A DNA stretch of 64,000 nucleotides from Isoetes taiwanensis (lineage: Eukaryota; Streptophyta; Lycopodiopsida; Isoetales; Isoetaceae): NCBI GenBank assembly GCA_021234155.1, contig JAJEKV010000047.1, forward strand, positions 6,411,071 through 6,475,070, read 5' to 3'. Made by a program: the position numbers and the translations under genes. Below the pieces are notes generated by a model. That model searched no databases and was not told the DNA's origin. It saw only the letters and a list, made by a program, of their open reading frames with translations. This document shows positions 46,999 through 58,216 of the stretch, in pieces. How positions within the stretch are numbered: position 1 is the stretch's first letter; each line of letters starts with the position of its first letter.

Positions 46999-47742
46999 TG
47001 GGAAGGGACTCGCAAAGAGCACAAAAACTGGCCATATAGGCTTGTCATTCATCACAGCAGCAGTATACAATGTGTGGTAAAATCTGAATGGGGAGCTGAC
47101 CATAGGAACAATGTCTAGCTACCCCATAATGAAATAAGAAAATATGCTAAGGCAAGAGAGAGGAAGATGGCGACAACTTCTCATCGGGATAAAAAACCCC
47201 GCCCTTTCGGGTTTTCGAGGAAAACCCTAATGAGAAATGGTCGCCAATGACATCAAGGATGCCTTGAATAGCAAGGGAGGAAATTGGTGAAGCCAACCCA
47301 AATGCGCATCAACGCCATGGAATGTGTGAAACCTGGAAAAAGGGAGAAATGCCTAGAAAGTACCCGTTAAATGTTAATAAAATAGATACAACCATGGCAG
47401 GCGAGCACCACCTAAGAAAATAGTCCCCAGAAGCAAAAACACCCATTAGACGTTAGAAACTGTAAACAAACATATATAGAAATAGAAAACATCACCGAGA
47501 GGTGGAAAAAGAAAAATAGCATCACCAATAGGTGGAAAGCACGAACCCAAAATAACATATAAGGGCGGGTAGGGTGGGAAGCAATGGACAAGGAAAGAGA
47601 TGCTGCTGTGAGAAGACGCCGATAACGAGCCACAAGAAGGACGAGCACATATATAGCTACTCGTCCCATCCCAGAATAACGATCTGATGGCTCGGATCGA
47701 TGCTATTCTGGGAAGGAACTCGCAAAGAGCACAAAAACCGGC
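46996..47742. repeat. 37-bp direct repeat pair plus LINE-tail-like dyad
   Basis: TTCTGGGAAGG(G/A)ACTCGCAAAG occurs at 46996-47032 and 47706-47742. Between them, 47187-47232 (GATAAAAAACCCCGCCC ... GGGTTTTCGAGG) resembles the 3' tails of the LINEs at 38956 and 49886, so a LINE end may be buried here. No gene seen. Confidence 0.6.
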
Positions 47743-48325
47743 CGACTACCAGAGAACTTCCTTACCTACAAGCCCAGCCGACGGAAAACGTCTAAATGGC
47801 GAGCAACATCGCAAACCACATAGCGAGAGGGGGCGTAAAACCTGCAAGCAACACAAAGAACCCTAAAAAACACCCGTGAATGGTTAGAGAAAATCCAACA
47901 TGAGCATCACCCAATAGGGTGGAGAAAAGCATCACCCAACGGGTGGAGAACAATCATGTAACAAGAAATATGCGTCACCCTCAAGGTGGAAATAAACAGC
48001 ATCACCCGCAGGTGGAGATAGCATCACCCATAGGGTGGAGAAAAGCATCACCCAACGGGTGGAGAACAGAAATACGTGTCACCCTCGAGGTGGAAAAAAA
48101 AACAGCATCACCCGCAGGTGGAGAATAATGCGGCATAATGCCGATGAAAAAAGAAAAAATATGATTATAGCAACACCCAAGGTGGACAACAACAAAGAGT
48201 GCCGGAACCAAAACATAGATGAAAAATCACTCGTTAGACGTTAGGAACTGTAAACAAACATATATAGAAAGAGAAAACAACACTGAGAGGTGGAAAAAGA
48301 AAACATAGCATCACCCACAGGTGGA
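47443..48325. repeat. About 95-bp direct repeat 790 bp apart
   Basis: GTTAGAAACTGTAAACAAAC at about 47451 recurs as GTTAGGAACTGTAAACAAAC at about 48240. Both continue through GAGAGGTGGAAAAAGAAAA to an AGCATCACC motif. The hairpin array lies between and after them. Confidence 0.75.
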
Positions 48326-48414
48326 GATCATTTAGCAACACCCAACGGGTGGAATAATATAGATAGAATCACCCTGGGGGTGGAAAATAATGTAAGCAGC
48401 ACCCAACGGGTGGT
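47903..48414. repeat. Array of 13 CACCC-N-GGTG mini-hairpins
   Basis: Thirteen short dyads of form CACCC(1-4 nt)GGGTG or CACCC(2-3 nt)AGGTG, mostly in the frame GCATCACCC...GGTGGAGA, start near 47908, 47932, 47976, 48003, 48025, 48049, 48080, 48109, 48174, 48312, 48336, 48369 and 48400. The first eight form two rounds of the same four loop types (AATA/ATA, AAC, TCAA/TCGA, GC), a higher-order repeat of about 110 bp. Spacers differ, so this is not a simple minisatellite. Function unknown. Confidence 0.85.
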
Positions 48415-49885
48415 CAAAAAACACTCAAAGCCATGAGGATTAATTCAACAATATCCAAGACGACCTATCACAAATATAGAATGCATGTGCGTATGAGGAA
48501 AAGACGAAAATGCCAAATGCATACATGATCACGATTCAAGCCAGAGGAGCCGGTCCAAAAGCAAACCCCAAATCCATTGATATGAACTGGCCATAAAGAA
48601 ATAATGGCAGAAGCAAGTGGGCAAATGCAGCATCCTATTGAAAACTGTGGCAAGAAAGCAAGACCAAATATGAATCAACACCTCTCACCTCATAGAAAAT
48701 AATGTCTAGAAATGGTATTCCAAAACGGATCACGCGCCTCTATGAAGAATGCATAACATGAAAAATCTGATCATATAAACATGAAAACCTTTGAAAACGT
48801 AAAAAATTGATTTATAGCTCGGTTCAAAAATAAAAAAGTTAGGAAAGGTAAGAGAAAACGGTTAAGATGGCTAAAGGAATATGTTGAACAAATGATGTTA
48901 TAGCTAAAAAAAGGGAATGCTAAACGTGGCTAGGCCAAAAAATCTAAGGGAGAGGGAAAAATAAGAGTAAAAGAAAAAGGATCTCAATTGGATGAACCCT
49001 AAGGAAGGAGCCAAACCGTCGAACTGCTGCCCAGGAATATGAATAGCACTATTAGTATGAAGAGGTTGAGGGAGAAGTGGCAGACATGTCAGTACAAATC
49101 AAGAGGAAGGTCAAGGGAGATGAGAGTGAAGTTAAATGTGGATCACATCATGGATCAAGAAAAACGAGGCTTAAGTTTGAAGAAACATAGGATGGCTATG
49201 CACAAGCAATTTATGTCAAATGTGAGGCCAAAGGCAAGGTGAGGTTATGACCAAAAGAAAAGAGGAAACGAAAGTCAACAGTGGCAAGGTCACAGAGGAG
49301 TGCGAGGGGTTAGCCATATGGCAGAATGACTACGTAGGAGGACATATTGTGAACAAAGCTAGGGCCGTACAGATGGTCTGCAAGAAGAAAGCAAACAAGG
49401 GAATGAACATATTAAAGGAAATGAAACCACAATGAGTATGCAATGTTACATATTGTGAGTAAAGCGATGCACAGAAAGAGAAGCCTACTGCGAATACGAC
49501 AAAGTGGAGCGAACATAAACAAAGGATCGCCCAAATCTATAAAATTGGTGCTATATAAGCAATAAACATGTGTCGAACTTCAGATGCAAATAAAACTAAA
49601 TATAAAATGCAAAAAGCATCAAAATAACGCAATGCAACGCATTTTCGAAAACAATATGGAAATGGGGAATAAATGAGAATGAGAAGGAAATGACAGTGTT
49701 AAAGGCGATGGCAGCAGGAAAAAAGTACCACATGCCTAGGTCCATGAATAGATGTGCAATAGGAATGGTACAGTTAAAAAAGAAGAGAGGAAGTAGAAGG
49801 GAAGGAAGGAAGGAAGGTACTTTTATCGTCCACGGAGACCAATCGGTCTATGGGACCCAATACAAAAACGCAGCAAGCGGATTAC
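48415..49885. other. GA-rich repeat-derived region
   Basis: No gene. The 49050-49440 part (AGAGGAAGGTCAAGGGAGAT, GGATCACATCATGGATCAAG, GAAAGTCAACAGTG) has a related, longer copy at 55387-55835. Text near 48610-48680 (GGCAAGAAAGCAAGACCAAA) resembles 56200-56240. These look like parts of one larger repeat on both sides of the LINE/Harbinger block. Frames here are Lys/Glu/Arg-rich because of composition. Confidence 0.5.
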
Positions 49886-50612
49886 TGCCCGGATTAAAAA
49901 ACCCCCGCCCCGAAGGGTTTTCGAGGGAAAAACCGTGGCAGCAATCAGCCTGCTGACAAACTAACATACAAAATGCAGAAACACCCAAATATATACAGTC
50001 ATGCACCGCACCCGCAGTGCCTAATCAGCGAGCAGCCAGGCGGGGGCAAAGGTGACCTCGCAGGTCCAGTACCTCCTGAATGTACGACCCCAGGGCACGT
50101 ACTGACGGTGTGTTCATCAGCAAATGTAAGGGCAAGTCCGGCCGTACTAAGGGAGCGTATCTGGCCCGGATCTGACTGAACGCTGGGCAACTCTGGAAAG
50201 TGTGAGACTCATCCTCAATGGCACCCGTTTGACAGCACTGACAGAGCCTGTCCTGGCGGGGCTCCCCAATCCACCTGCCCGTCTCGATGCGAAGATGGTG
50301 GGCACCTGTGCGAATGGAGGCAATGAGTCTGCGCTTTTTCAGGGGCAGCTGGGAACGCAGGTAGAGCTGTGGGCCCCGGGCTAACACGGGGTTGATGTGC
50401 TCCTTAATGGGCCGTTTTGACCTGCTCTAGAGCGCCGGGGTCCCAGAGCTTGCCAAGGAAACAAGCGTCTAGGTACTCCCGCAGGCTGTCACGATCGGCC
50501 GCTGTGTCAACCTGCACGCATCTGTGCTCCTGCACGTTCCATCTGGCGAACCATTGATCTCTCTTACCCCTCCAACAGGCCCTAAGCCGCTGCGGACTCA
50601 TTGCCACAGTGT
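49886..50612 (-). mobile_element. LINE, 3' part (continues at 54220)
   Basis: Minus-strand ORF2 C-terminus: VAMSPQRLRACWRGKRDQWF, DACFLGKLWDPGALEQVKTA, then RLCQCCQTGAIEDESHTFQ with the C-x2-C...H...C zinc motif. The 3' tail is GGGGGTTTTTTAATCCGGGC at about 49889-49908. The protein text picks up where the fragment at 54220-55386 stops (GSRTWL), with the Harbinger element lying between, so both are one LINE. Indels break the frame at several points. Confidence 0.75.
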
Positions 50613-50942
50613 AAGCCGAAGTCACATGAGGTATTTTGGCGGTGCTTTTGGCGGTGCCGGCAATTGCGGCGGGACAGCTGGCTGCCAGCGCATTCACATG
50701 CGGACATCAAAACTCCTTGCAGCAGCGGGCACAGCGCAGGTTCCACGCTCCCATTGAACAGCAGCAGCATCAACTCGACTTATTATCAGGTACTTTTCTC
50801 CTATCAGGTACTTTTCTTCGAATTCATGATGCGTTCACATACTAGTGTAGACCAGAAAGGTTTTCATAAATCTCTTGTCAATCACTGTAAACTATTTTGT
50901 GTATTAATTTTCTGTTTAAATTTCTGTCATAGTTTCACGAAT

Positions 50943-52125
50943 ATGGAAGGCTTTGATGAGGAGCTAAGGAGTGACAGCGATATTGAAATCGACAATCTGA
51001 ACACAGGTTTGGAGGAGCTAATTGACATTTTGATGCAAATATGTGTTATGTTCATGCTTCTGTTGATCAATGAGAAGCTCCAGAAACGTAGAATATGGTG
51101 GATGTACCCAAGACAGATATCTTTTTGGGCAGATTTAAGTAATAATCTTTGGCTCCACTCTGGTATAGCTGGTGAGCATAATTTCAGGAACTTTTACAGA
51201 ATGCATCCAGATAATTTTGAGAAGTTGCTCAGGCTTGTAGTGCCACATATTATACAGGCTGATCTATCTATTGTGGTCCGTGAACCTATTGAAAAAAGTG
51301 AAGGCTCTAGCAGTTGTAATTTTCAAATTGGCCCATAACGAGAAGGGTTTCATTTGCGCATAAATGTATGGGATGGGAGCAAGTACAGTGCATAAGTATA
51401 CCAAAATTGTTGTCAATATACTAGCAGAGAAACTTAGGCATGATTTCATTAAAGCTCCATCTGGAAATAGACTACAGAACATTATAAATGATTTTGAATC
51501 CATATCAGGTGTGCCACAGATTGCTGGTGCAATTGATGGCACTCACATTCCCTTCAAAAAGCCACCAATAAGGAAATGGGGACCAGCAGACTATTATAGT
51601 AGACACCATTTTTTCTCCATTGTGCTGCAAGCTGTCTGTGATCCTTCACTGATATTTTGGGACGTCTGCTGTGATGCTCCCGGTGGTGCCCATGACACAA
51701 ATCATTTTTATAAATCCCCGTTATTTGCCAAGTTGTCAAGAAGGCATATTTTACGCGGACCTTCAAGAGTGTTGGATGATAGAAGAGTGCAACCCTATTT
51801 AATTGCAGATTCTGGATATCCTGCATCAGAGTATATGATGGTGATCAAAAAGAAAAGACTTGGTGATCCTGCAGATGCTATTCGATTCTCCAAACACTTG
51901 TCGCAAGCTAGGGTAGTGATAGAGAACTGCTTTGCTTTACTGAAGGGTCGCTGGAACATCTTATGCAACATGCCAATCAAAATGCCTCATGCCCCTAAGG
52001 TAGTTATTGCTTGTTGTGTTCTTCACATGTATGGAGGGTTACCACTTAATACGGTGCGAAGAAGAGAGGGAAAACTGCTGAGGGACACTGTTTTCAATCA
52101 TATGCAAGCTCAGAATTTGATTTAA
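50943..52125 (+). pseudogene. Harbinger DDE transposase
   Basis: Cuts and rejoins the element DNA in its active form, together with the Myb-like partner. N-terminal part 50943-51290 reads MEGFDEELRS ... NFRNFYRMHPDNFEKLLRLV ... VVREPIEK. A one-base excess in the A run near 51294 shifts the frame, and a TAA at about 51360 stops it. Reading then continues from 51364 with GMGASTVHKYTKIVVNIL. Catalytic residues are visible: D in GAIDGTHIPF, D in FWDVCCDAPGGAHD and E in VVIENCFALLKGRW. Length matches a typical plant PIF transposase. Two lesions therefore inactivate an otherwise well-kept gene, unless they are assembly errors. The start ATG at 50943 is the one that best fits the family N-terminus. 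Confidence 0.88.
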
Positions 52126-52129
52126 ACTT

Positions 52130-52217
52130 GTGAATTTATGTGAACCATGTTCGTATTGAATTTATGTGAATCATGTTAGTATTGAATTTATGTGAACCAT
52201 GTTCGTATTGAATTTAT
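52130..52217. repeat. 29-bp tandem repeat, three copies
   Basis: TTGAATTTATGTGAACCATG-type units repeat three times just downstream of the transposase stop, inside the Harbinger element. Confidence 0.9.
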
Positions 52218-52520
52218 AATTCTTAGATTGCATGTCTAATTCTAGTTTCATACTTCTTAGATTTATAATTCTAGTTTCATAATTCTTAGATTTCATACTT
52301 GTATGTTCGTATTAAATTTAATTGAACCATGTGTGCTTTTTTGAATTCATAATAGGTAGTGCAAGTCTCGTTCTTTTGTAGAGAATTCCTAGATTGCATG
52401 TGTGACATAAGTTAAATACATATATTGATAAACCATAGAAAATTTCATATTGATTCCATAACTTCTACTACATAGAACAAACTACAATCCACACATGACA
52501 ACTTAATCTTAGAGCAGAAC

Positions 52521-53684
52521 TTATACATCAAATAAATCGCTCAAGGAGCTTGATCCACCATTGAAGAAGGCATTGTCCATGTTGGAGGATGGGGTACTGC
52601 TTGCCATCCCAGAATTGCTGCCCCGACCATGCAGTTGAATTTGAAGCTGCATCTTTAACTGCGATAGTTGCAACTGCAGTTCCTCCTTCCGTTTGGACGC
52701 CTCAAGTTCTAACAATTCTCTTCGTCTAATAGCTTCCTCCCTTCGAGCCTCAGATTCTCTACGTGCCTCTGCTCGTCTGTCCTCAGCCTCTGACTGCTGC
52801 GCAAGTTCCATCAACTTCAATTCCTTATGGACATTAGTGACATCTTTCATCGCTTGAGCCAAGATGGTGGCAACTGCCTTGGTGCCCTCTTCGTGGCGCC
52901 TGGCCTTCGTCTTCTTTCCACGAAGACTAGATGCACTACGTTTCTGCTCCTTGCCAAGAGGCTTGCCGACAGGTTCCTTTGCAGGAGGAGAGTCTACCTC
53001 AATGCCTGCTTCTTCATCATCATCCTCCTCGCAATCATCTACATAAACAGGGGTTGACTTGGATGTTTGTGGTTGTACCACGACATACTCAGGCATTGGG
53101 GCCTGAGAATTAGCAATGGAAACTGGACGAGAAAATTTCTTGGTTTTGGCAATACCTTTTGCGACCTTAGGATTCATATCGTCTGCTTTTCGCTTGGTGC
53201 CACTCCTGAATCCAGTCTCCGTTGATCCACCCGGTAGACCAACTACCTTTGACGATTCGCCAAGGACAGCATCAAATTGCTCAAAGAATTCCCACTCGCT
53301 TGGAGTGGAGCCAGTCCTGGATTCTTTTTCCTTCTCTTTTTTATATTTCTTCACCAGACATTCCACCTTGTTCTTCACTTGCTTGCCAGTGTATCTGGTG
53401 TTAATGGTCTCATTCAACCGCAAAGCTATTGCAGCATAATCCTTGCTCCTGAAGTTACCCATTTGAAGCTTATTGACTTTGATATCAGAATACTGCTCAA
53501 CCAGCATTTCGATAGTAGTTTCTGGCCATAGAACCCTCTTCCGGCTGGCATTGGGTTGGCTAGAATCATCTTCGTCTTCACACTCGTCGGAACCTTGATC
53601 ATCACCAACAGAAATTTGAGTGGAAGGAACAATCTCTATTTCAGCCTCCTCATATACATCTTCAGGAACGGAATTCAAATCCAT
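52521..53684 (-). CDS. Harbinger Myb/SANT-like accessory protein (ORF1)
   Basis: Intact 387-aa single-exon ORF. In PIF/Harbinger systems such a protein binds the element ends and carries the transposase into the nucleus. An acidic N-terminus is followed by a Myb/SANT-like trihelix domain at about residues 49-145 (KRVLWPETTIEMLVEQYSD, GKQVKNKVECLVKKYKKEKE, SEWEFFEQFDAVLG). Basic patches (GTKRKADD, SLRGKKTKARRH) come next. A long charged coiled coil follows at about residues 290-350 (EARRESEARREEAIRRRELL, QLQLSQLKMQLQIQL). It lies tail to tail with the transposase, with about 400 bp between. The first ATG was taken as the start. Unlike the transposase, no lesion is seen. Confidence 0.85.
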   Translation of the reverse strand: MDLNSVPEDVYEEAEIEIVPSTQISVGDDQGSDECEDEDDSSQPNASRKRVLWPETTIEMLVEQYSDIKVNKLQMGNFRSKDYAAIALRLNETINTRYTGKQVKNKVECLVKKYKKEKEKESRTGSTPSEWEFFEQFDAVLGESSKVVGLPGGSTETGFRSGTKRKADDMNPKVAKGIAKTKKFSRPVSIANSQAPMPEYVVVQPQTSKSTPVYVDDCEEDDDEEAGIEVDSPPAKEPVGKPLGKEQKRSASSLRGKKTKARRHEEGTKAVATILAQAMKDVTNVHKELKLMELAQQSEAEDRRAEARRESEARREEAIRRRELLELEASKRKEELQLQLSQLKMQLQIQLHGRGSNSGMASSTPSSNMDNAFFNGGSSSLSDLFDV

Positions 53685-54219
53685 GGTTGAAGAGAAGAAA
53701 AAATTATGGAAGAGAAGAGATAGGAAAGAAAATCAGAATCGTGAAAAAGAATCGTGAGAAAAAATCTGTATAAACTGTAACAATTGGATGGATGGTTTTC
53801 GATTCTGCTCCAATCGCTGTTAAAATGTCGTCCTTGCATGTGAATGAAGGAAACGTGGCTGCACAGCCACGTGGGCAGCTGGGAATCCACCGCGACAGCT
53901 CACCCCGCGTATGCCCACCCCAAAACGGTGAGACGCTTAGCTGGCTGGAGGGCATAGCGGTACCGCCACGATCTCGCCCGTATTTGCTCCAAATTGTGCC
54001 CATGTGACTCTGCCTTCACATGCATAAAAATAAAAAAACGCCGGCTGCAAAGCGGCGTGACATCCTAAGCAGCGCTGCAGATTTCATAGCGATCTTTGCA
54101 AATTTTTGGATTTTTACATACACCCATCGGTAAACCGCGGCGGCTAGAATCTGTTGCCACTGGTCACGCCCACCTCCATCGGCCGCCGCTATTCCGAAGC
54201 TCATGTGAATCTTACATAA

Positions 54220-55386
54220 GCCAGGTGCGGGAGCCGAGCATCACCCATAGTAACCACTTTCTGAAAATAGACGATGTGTCTATCAAGGACTGCCCGTGGA
54301 AGCAAGAATCCGATTCGCGGCGAGAATCCGATAGGGAGGCGAAGGTTTCACCCCAAGTGCCCATGCCAAAAATGCCTTCGCACCTGCTCCAAGTCATTCC
54401 ATGTCGCCAAAGAGACGGCCGGGCCCCAAACCTCGGCAGCGTCTTAAGGGCCGGGGCTCGACCGGTGCGGAGCGGATGTGACCGATGGCCCCAATCATAG
54501 AGCTCGCCGGGTGATTGTTGTTCCGCATGGCATAAAGCTTTCCGACCTTTTGTCACCCATAGCGGATAGACGCCTCCCGCCAGAAGCGAGGAAGGGAACT
54601 CCACCCCTAGATACTTGTAGGTGGGCGTGGCGCCCACAGTCATCCCCGATATGTGAGTGCGAGGAGGCATGGGGTGACGTGAAGAGGATATGAGAACCAC
54701 CCGGTCTTGGCCGATTCACGCCGCATGTCGTAGTCCCGGAGAATGTGTCTAGGGCATCCGGTGAGACCGCATAGCCGGGGTGTGGGCCAAAAGGCAACAT
54801 CGCCCGCATAGATGAGCCGGGCGGATGACTGGTGCAAAAGTCGTATGCCATCCCCATGCTCGAGAAGCCGGGGCTCTAACCGATCAATGTAGAGGCCAAA
54901 AGTGTTGGCGAGAGGGGGCAACCCCGCGGGACCCGATACTCTTGGTGAATGCTTGGCCCGCCGGCCGCATCCCCGCCAAAACAACTCTCATACAACCTGT
55001 ATATAGCATTCTCGCACAGGCGGGAGCCCCGTTGATGCGATCCCCTAGCCCACGACTTTTCGGGGAACAGTATCAAAAGCCTTCGCGAAGTCCACAAAGC
55101 AGCAATACAAGTCCTGCCGATGATTCCGGCTGTCTTCAATCAGTGCCCGCAGTGTAAAGATATGGTCAATCGTTGAGTGGCGGGGTCTAAAGCCTGCCTG
55201 TGTGAGGGCTCGCGACATCTGGCCGCCTCGCCCACGGGTCAAGCGCCGCTTTCGAGAATGCCCGATAACGGTTTGGCAAATCTTCGAAGCTGACCATGAT
55301 CGTCCGGTAATTGGCCGGACAGTGTGGGTCGCCCGCCTTGTGAATGGGAACAACCCTGCTTGTGGTCCATTGTCGGGGCAAATGTA
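54220..55386 (-). mobile_element. LINE reverse transcriptase region
   Basis: Minus-strand, frameshifted ORF2 with RT motifs in order: WTTSRVVPIHKAGDPHCPAN then YRTI (55290-55390), QAGFRPRHSTIDHIFTLRAL and CCFVDFAKAFDTVPR (55060-55190), VPRGCPLSPTLLAS (near 54900-54940), SARLIYAGDVAF (near 54790-54830) and TYKYLGVEF. The catalytic YADD box reads YAGD, so polymerase function is lost. It ends at the Harbinger border and its C-terminus continues at 50612. It is 5'-truncated at about 55386 against the GA-rich repeat. Confidence 0.8.
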
Positions 55387-56269
55387 TCAGCACCAAGAGG
55401 AAGGTTAAGAAAGGAAGTTAAATCTGGATCACATCGCGGATCAAACACAAAGGAGTCCGAAATCCGAAGAAAAGTATGATGGCGATGTACAGGCAGTGAG
55501 GGTCGAATGGGAGGCCGAAGTAAAGGCGAGGTTAGGGCCAAGGTAAAAGAGGAAATGAAGGTCAACAGTGCTGAGGTCCCAGTCGAGTGCCAGGAGGTGA
55601 GCCATATCATACTTGTGCAAACGAAGGACGAGATTGAGGAAGAGGATGTAGACAGGTTAGCACCAATCAAAAGGAAGGTCAAGAAGGAAATGGAGATGAA
55701 AGTGAATTTGAATCACAACATAAATCGAACAAAAATGAGGCTTAAGGAGTCAAAAATTAGGGTATGGCCAATGAAAAGGGGGAGATGGAGGTCAAAAGTG
55801 CCAAGGTTGGGGTGGAGTACAAGGAGGTTCTAATGTCAGGGCCAAAGCAAAGACAAAATCCAAAGTAATCATAAAAATGCAAAGAGACAAGTCACAGAGA
55901 AAATATAATATACCATAGTATCAAATGAGAGCATAATGATATCTTAAGAATATTTAAACTCAAAGGCAAAAAGCAAAGGCATATGGAAATGATGATGCGA
56001 TAGCGTGATAAATATCCAAATAGTCTGCAACTCTTAAGAAAATATAGCCCAAGGTCTATGACTAGCAAACAACTGGAAGAACAAAATATATAACTCATAA
56101 TGCTGCAGGAATTGGACAGGGGAAAGGGAAATTTGAATGTCCTTTAAATTAGAAGAATAATGGCAACATATAGCTAAACAAAATGTAGCATCATATAAAA
56201 AACCACGACAAGAAAAGCAAGACCAAAATACGCATCAACAAACGTAGCACGCATGGAAAAACAGGCCAC
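55387..56269. other. GA-rich repeat-derived region
   Basis: Two rounds of AGGAAGGT(T/C)AAGAA(A)GGAA followed by GGATCACATC/GAATCACAAC, GAGGCTTAAGGAGT- and GGTCAA(C/A)AGTGC-type text show a roughly 300-bp tandem structure related to 49050-49440. Lys/Glu/Val-rich frames follow from it. No independent gene. Confidence 0.5.
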
Positions 56270-58168
56270 ATAAATCCGTGTGTACCAAATCCAATATACC
56301 TTTTGCCCTTTTGTTTGATCTTCTGAATGGTAATCTTGGTTGCTTACCAAGTTGACAGCCACCACACAAGAACTTGCCTTCTTCTACTTTGGCAGAGATT
56401 AAGCCCCTTTTTCTAAGAGCTTCAATCATTGCAGAATTTACATGACATAGCCTGTTATGCCAAAGTTTCACATCTGAATATTCTACAAGAGGGTCTTTTT
56501 TTATTGGTGGTGTACAATAAAGCAGTCCAGGATATAGGGTGCTTAATAGCTGCTGATTGCCCTTCAAGCTACCCTTCATTGCCCTTCCCTTGCCCTTCAT
56601 TGCCCTTCAAAAAATATTAGGATGTTCTTTAGTTATGTATAACATAATGAGCATATTAGTAATGTGAAGCCCCGATCACACATGTTATCTATTAAGGTGC
56701 TGATTTAGTGCTTGAATTTCGTTTTTTTGTACACCACCAACAAAAAAACACCCAAGATTAATTTCATGAAGATGGTCAACATCAAATCCAAAGAAATTTC
56801 CAACTCTTTTGCCAATGAACTTCAATTCACCATTAAGAAACACTTTACATTGAATTTGTTCAAACAACACTTTGTATCCCAAATCCACTAACTGACACAT
56901 GGATATGAGATTCCTTACAAGACTAGGTACACACAAAACATCTTTCAACATGACAGTTTTTCCATTTAAATCAAACAACTCCAAAACTCCAGAATCTTCT
57001 ATTTTCTTCAAGCCTCCATCACCAAGTTGAACATGACCTTCTTTCTTTTCCAAATTTTTTAACATATGCAAGTCACACATCACACTTTTCTCTGCTCCTG
57101 AATCTATAACAACAAACTGGTTATTATTTTTTCTTGGAGATATAGACACATTGCAAGTTAAATGTTTACTTACCTCCAAGGTGTCATCAAGTTCACCTTC
57201 ACTACTATCTTGCTTTTCAACCACATTAACACTTGAACCCCCTCTGAATTTTCCTCTGCCTCGCTGCCTCTGATTCCAGCAGACCTTCCTCGACCTCTTC
57301 CCTTCTTAGGACTTGGGCAACTTGAAGTAAAGTGACCCTTACCCTCACAATTAAAACATCTGAATTCTTTCTCACTATTATTTGGACAATCACTCTTTAA
57401 ATGCCCATACTGATTACATGCATAACAGGGTCCTATCTTCCCCTTTGAAATATTTGCAAAACCACCCCTTTTTGTCTTACCAGCATATAATACCTCTGTA
57501 GATTGCTCAGATTCCTCTTGTGTGGCACTAGATTGCTCAAATTCTGTACGAATCATTCTAATAGCATGCTCTTTAGATGTGGCTACGTTCCTGAGCAAAG
57601 TGGCCAAATGACTGTTATGGGATACTGCTCTTGCCAAAGCTAATATTTGATATTGTTCATTCAAAATATTTCCAGCTCCTTCAAGGTCTGCAACAAGAGA
57701 GTCAAACCTTTCCAAAAAGTCAGTTAAGTTATCTTTTTCCAACAATTTCATTTTCCTTAACTGTTTTTCCAGCATATCAATTTGTGAAGAACTCTTTTGT
57801 TCATAATGCTTTATCAAATAATCCCACATCTCCTTGGGTTTCATACCTCGAAGTTTTAGTTTCAGTGCAGTCCCAACCTTGCTCATGATTATGGCCTGAG
57901 CTTCCATAATCTTAGTCTCATCCCCTCCAGAACTTGCAGAGATTCCCCCTGCACCAGATACCCCAACAGTTGCTGAGACACCACCTGTCTGAGCATTACT
58001 ACTAGCTGCAGGACTTGAACCACCTGAGCTAGATGCACCTGAATTCAGAGTATGTACTGGACTCTCATCAAACAAGTACCACAAGTTTTCAAATTCCAGA
58101 ACACGTCTAATACTTTCCTTCCAAATTTGAAAGCCTCCATCCCCTTTGAAAACTTCAATTGCATTCAA
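56270..58168 (-). pseudogene. Ty1/Copia gag-protease-integrase remnant
   Basis: Gag starts at 58168 (MNAIEVFKGDGGFQIWKESI), has the UBN2-like middle (LKLRGMKPKEMWDYLIKHYE), and two CCHC knuckles (CYACNQYGHLKSDC and CFNCEGKGHFTSSC). After a frameshift near 57225 comes the aspartic protease motif (FVVIDSGAEKSVMC, 57080-57120). Then comes a break near 56580-56690 and the GAG-pre-integrase zinc region (LWHNRLCHVNSAMIEALRKR, CGGCQLGKQPRLPF). The integrase core begins at LVHTDLCG and is cut off near 56270, so integrase core, reverse transcriptase and RNase H are missing. It is a truncated, nonautonomous copy. Confidence 0.9.
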
Positions 58169-58216
58169 TAAATTTGCTCCAAACCTAGTTGTCAGGATTA
58201 CTAGAACCTGGATTCA

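Larger units (their letters stand above)
50616..54216. mobile_element. PIF/Harbinger element inserted in a LINE
   Basis: About 3.6 kb, flanked by TAA at 50613-50615 and 54217-54219, the TWA target typical of the superfamily. The ends are imperfectly inverted: left GAAGTCACATGAG and right, reverse-complemented, AAGATTCACATGAG. It carries both genes expected, a DDE transposase (plus) and a Myb/SANT-like protein (minus), in convergent order. The flanking LINE fragments abut at these points. The exact outermost bases are less certain than the gene content. Confidence 0.75.

Noticed and set aside
47903-48414. Regularly spaced repeats resembling a CRISPR array
   Set aside because: Repeat units are only 11-14 bp dyads with varied loops and irregular 22-140 bp spacing. 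The context is plant nuclear repeats, with no cas genes.
49690-55833. Lys/Glu-rich ORFs (49039-49435, 55507-55833) as nuclear proteins
   Set aside because: They arise from the GA-rich repeated sequence and have no conserved start, splice or domain evidence.
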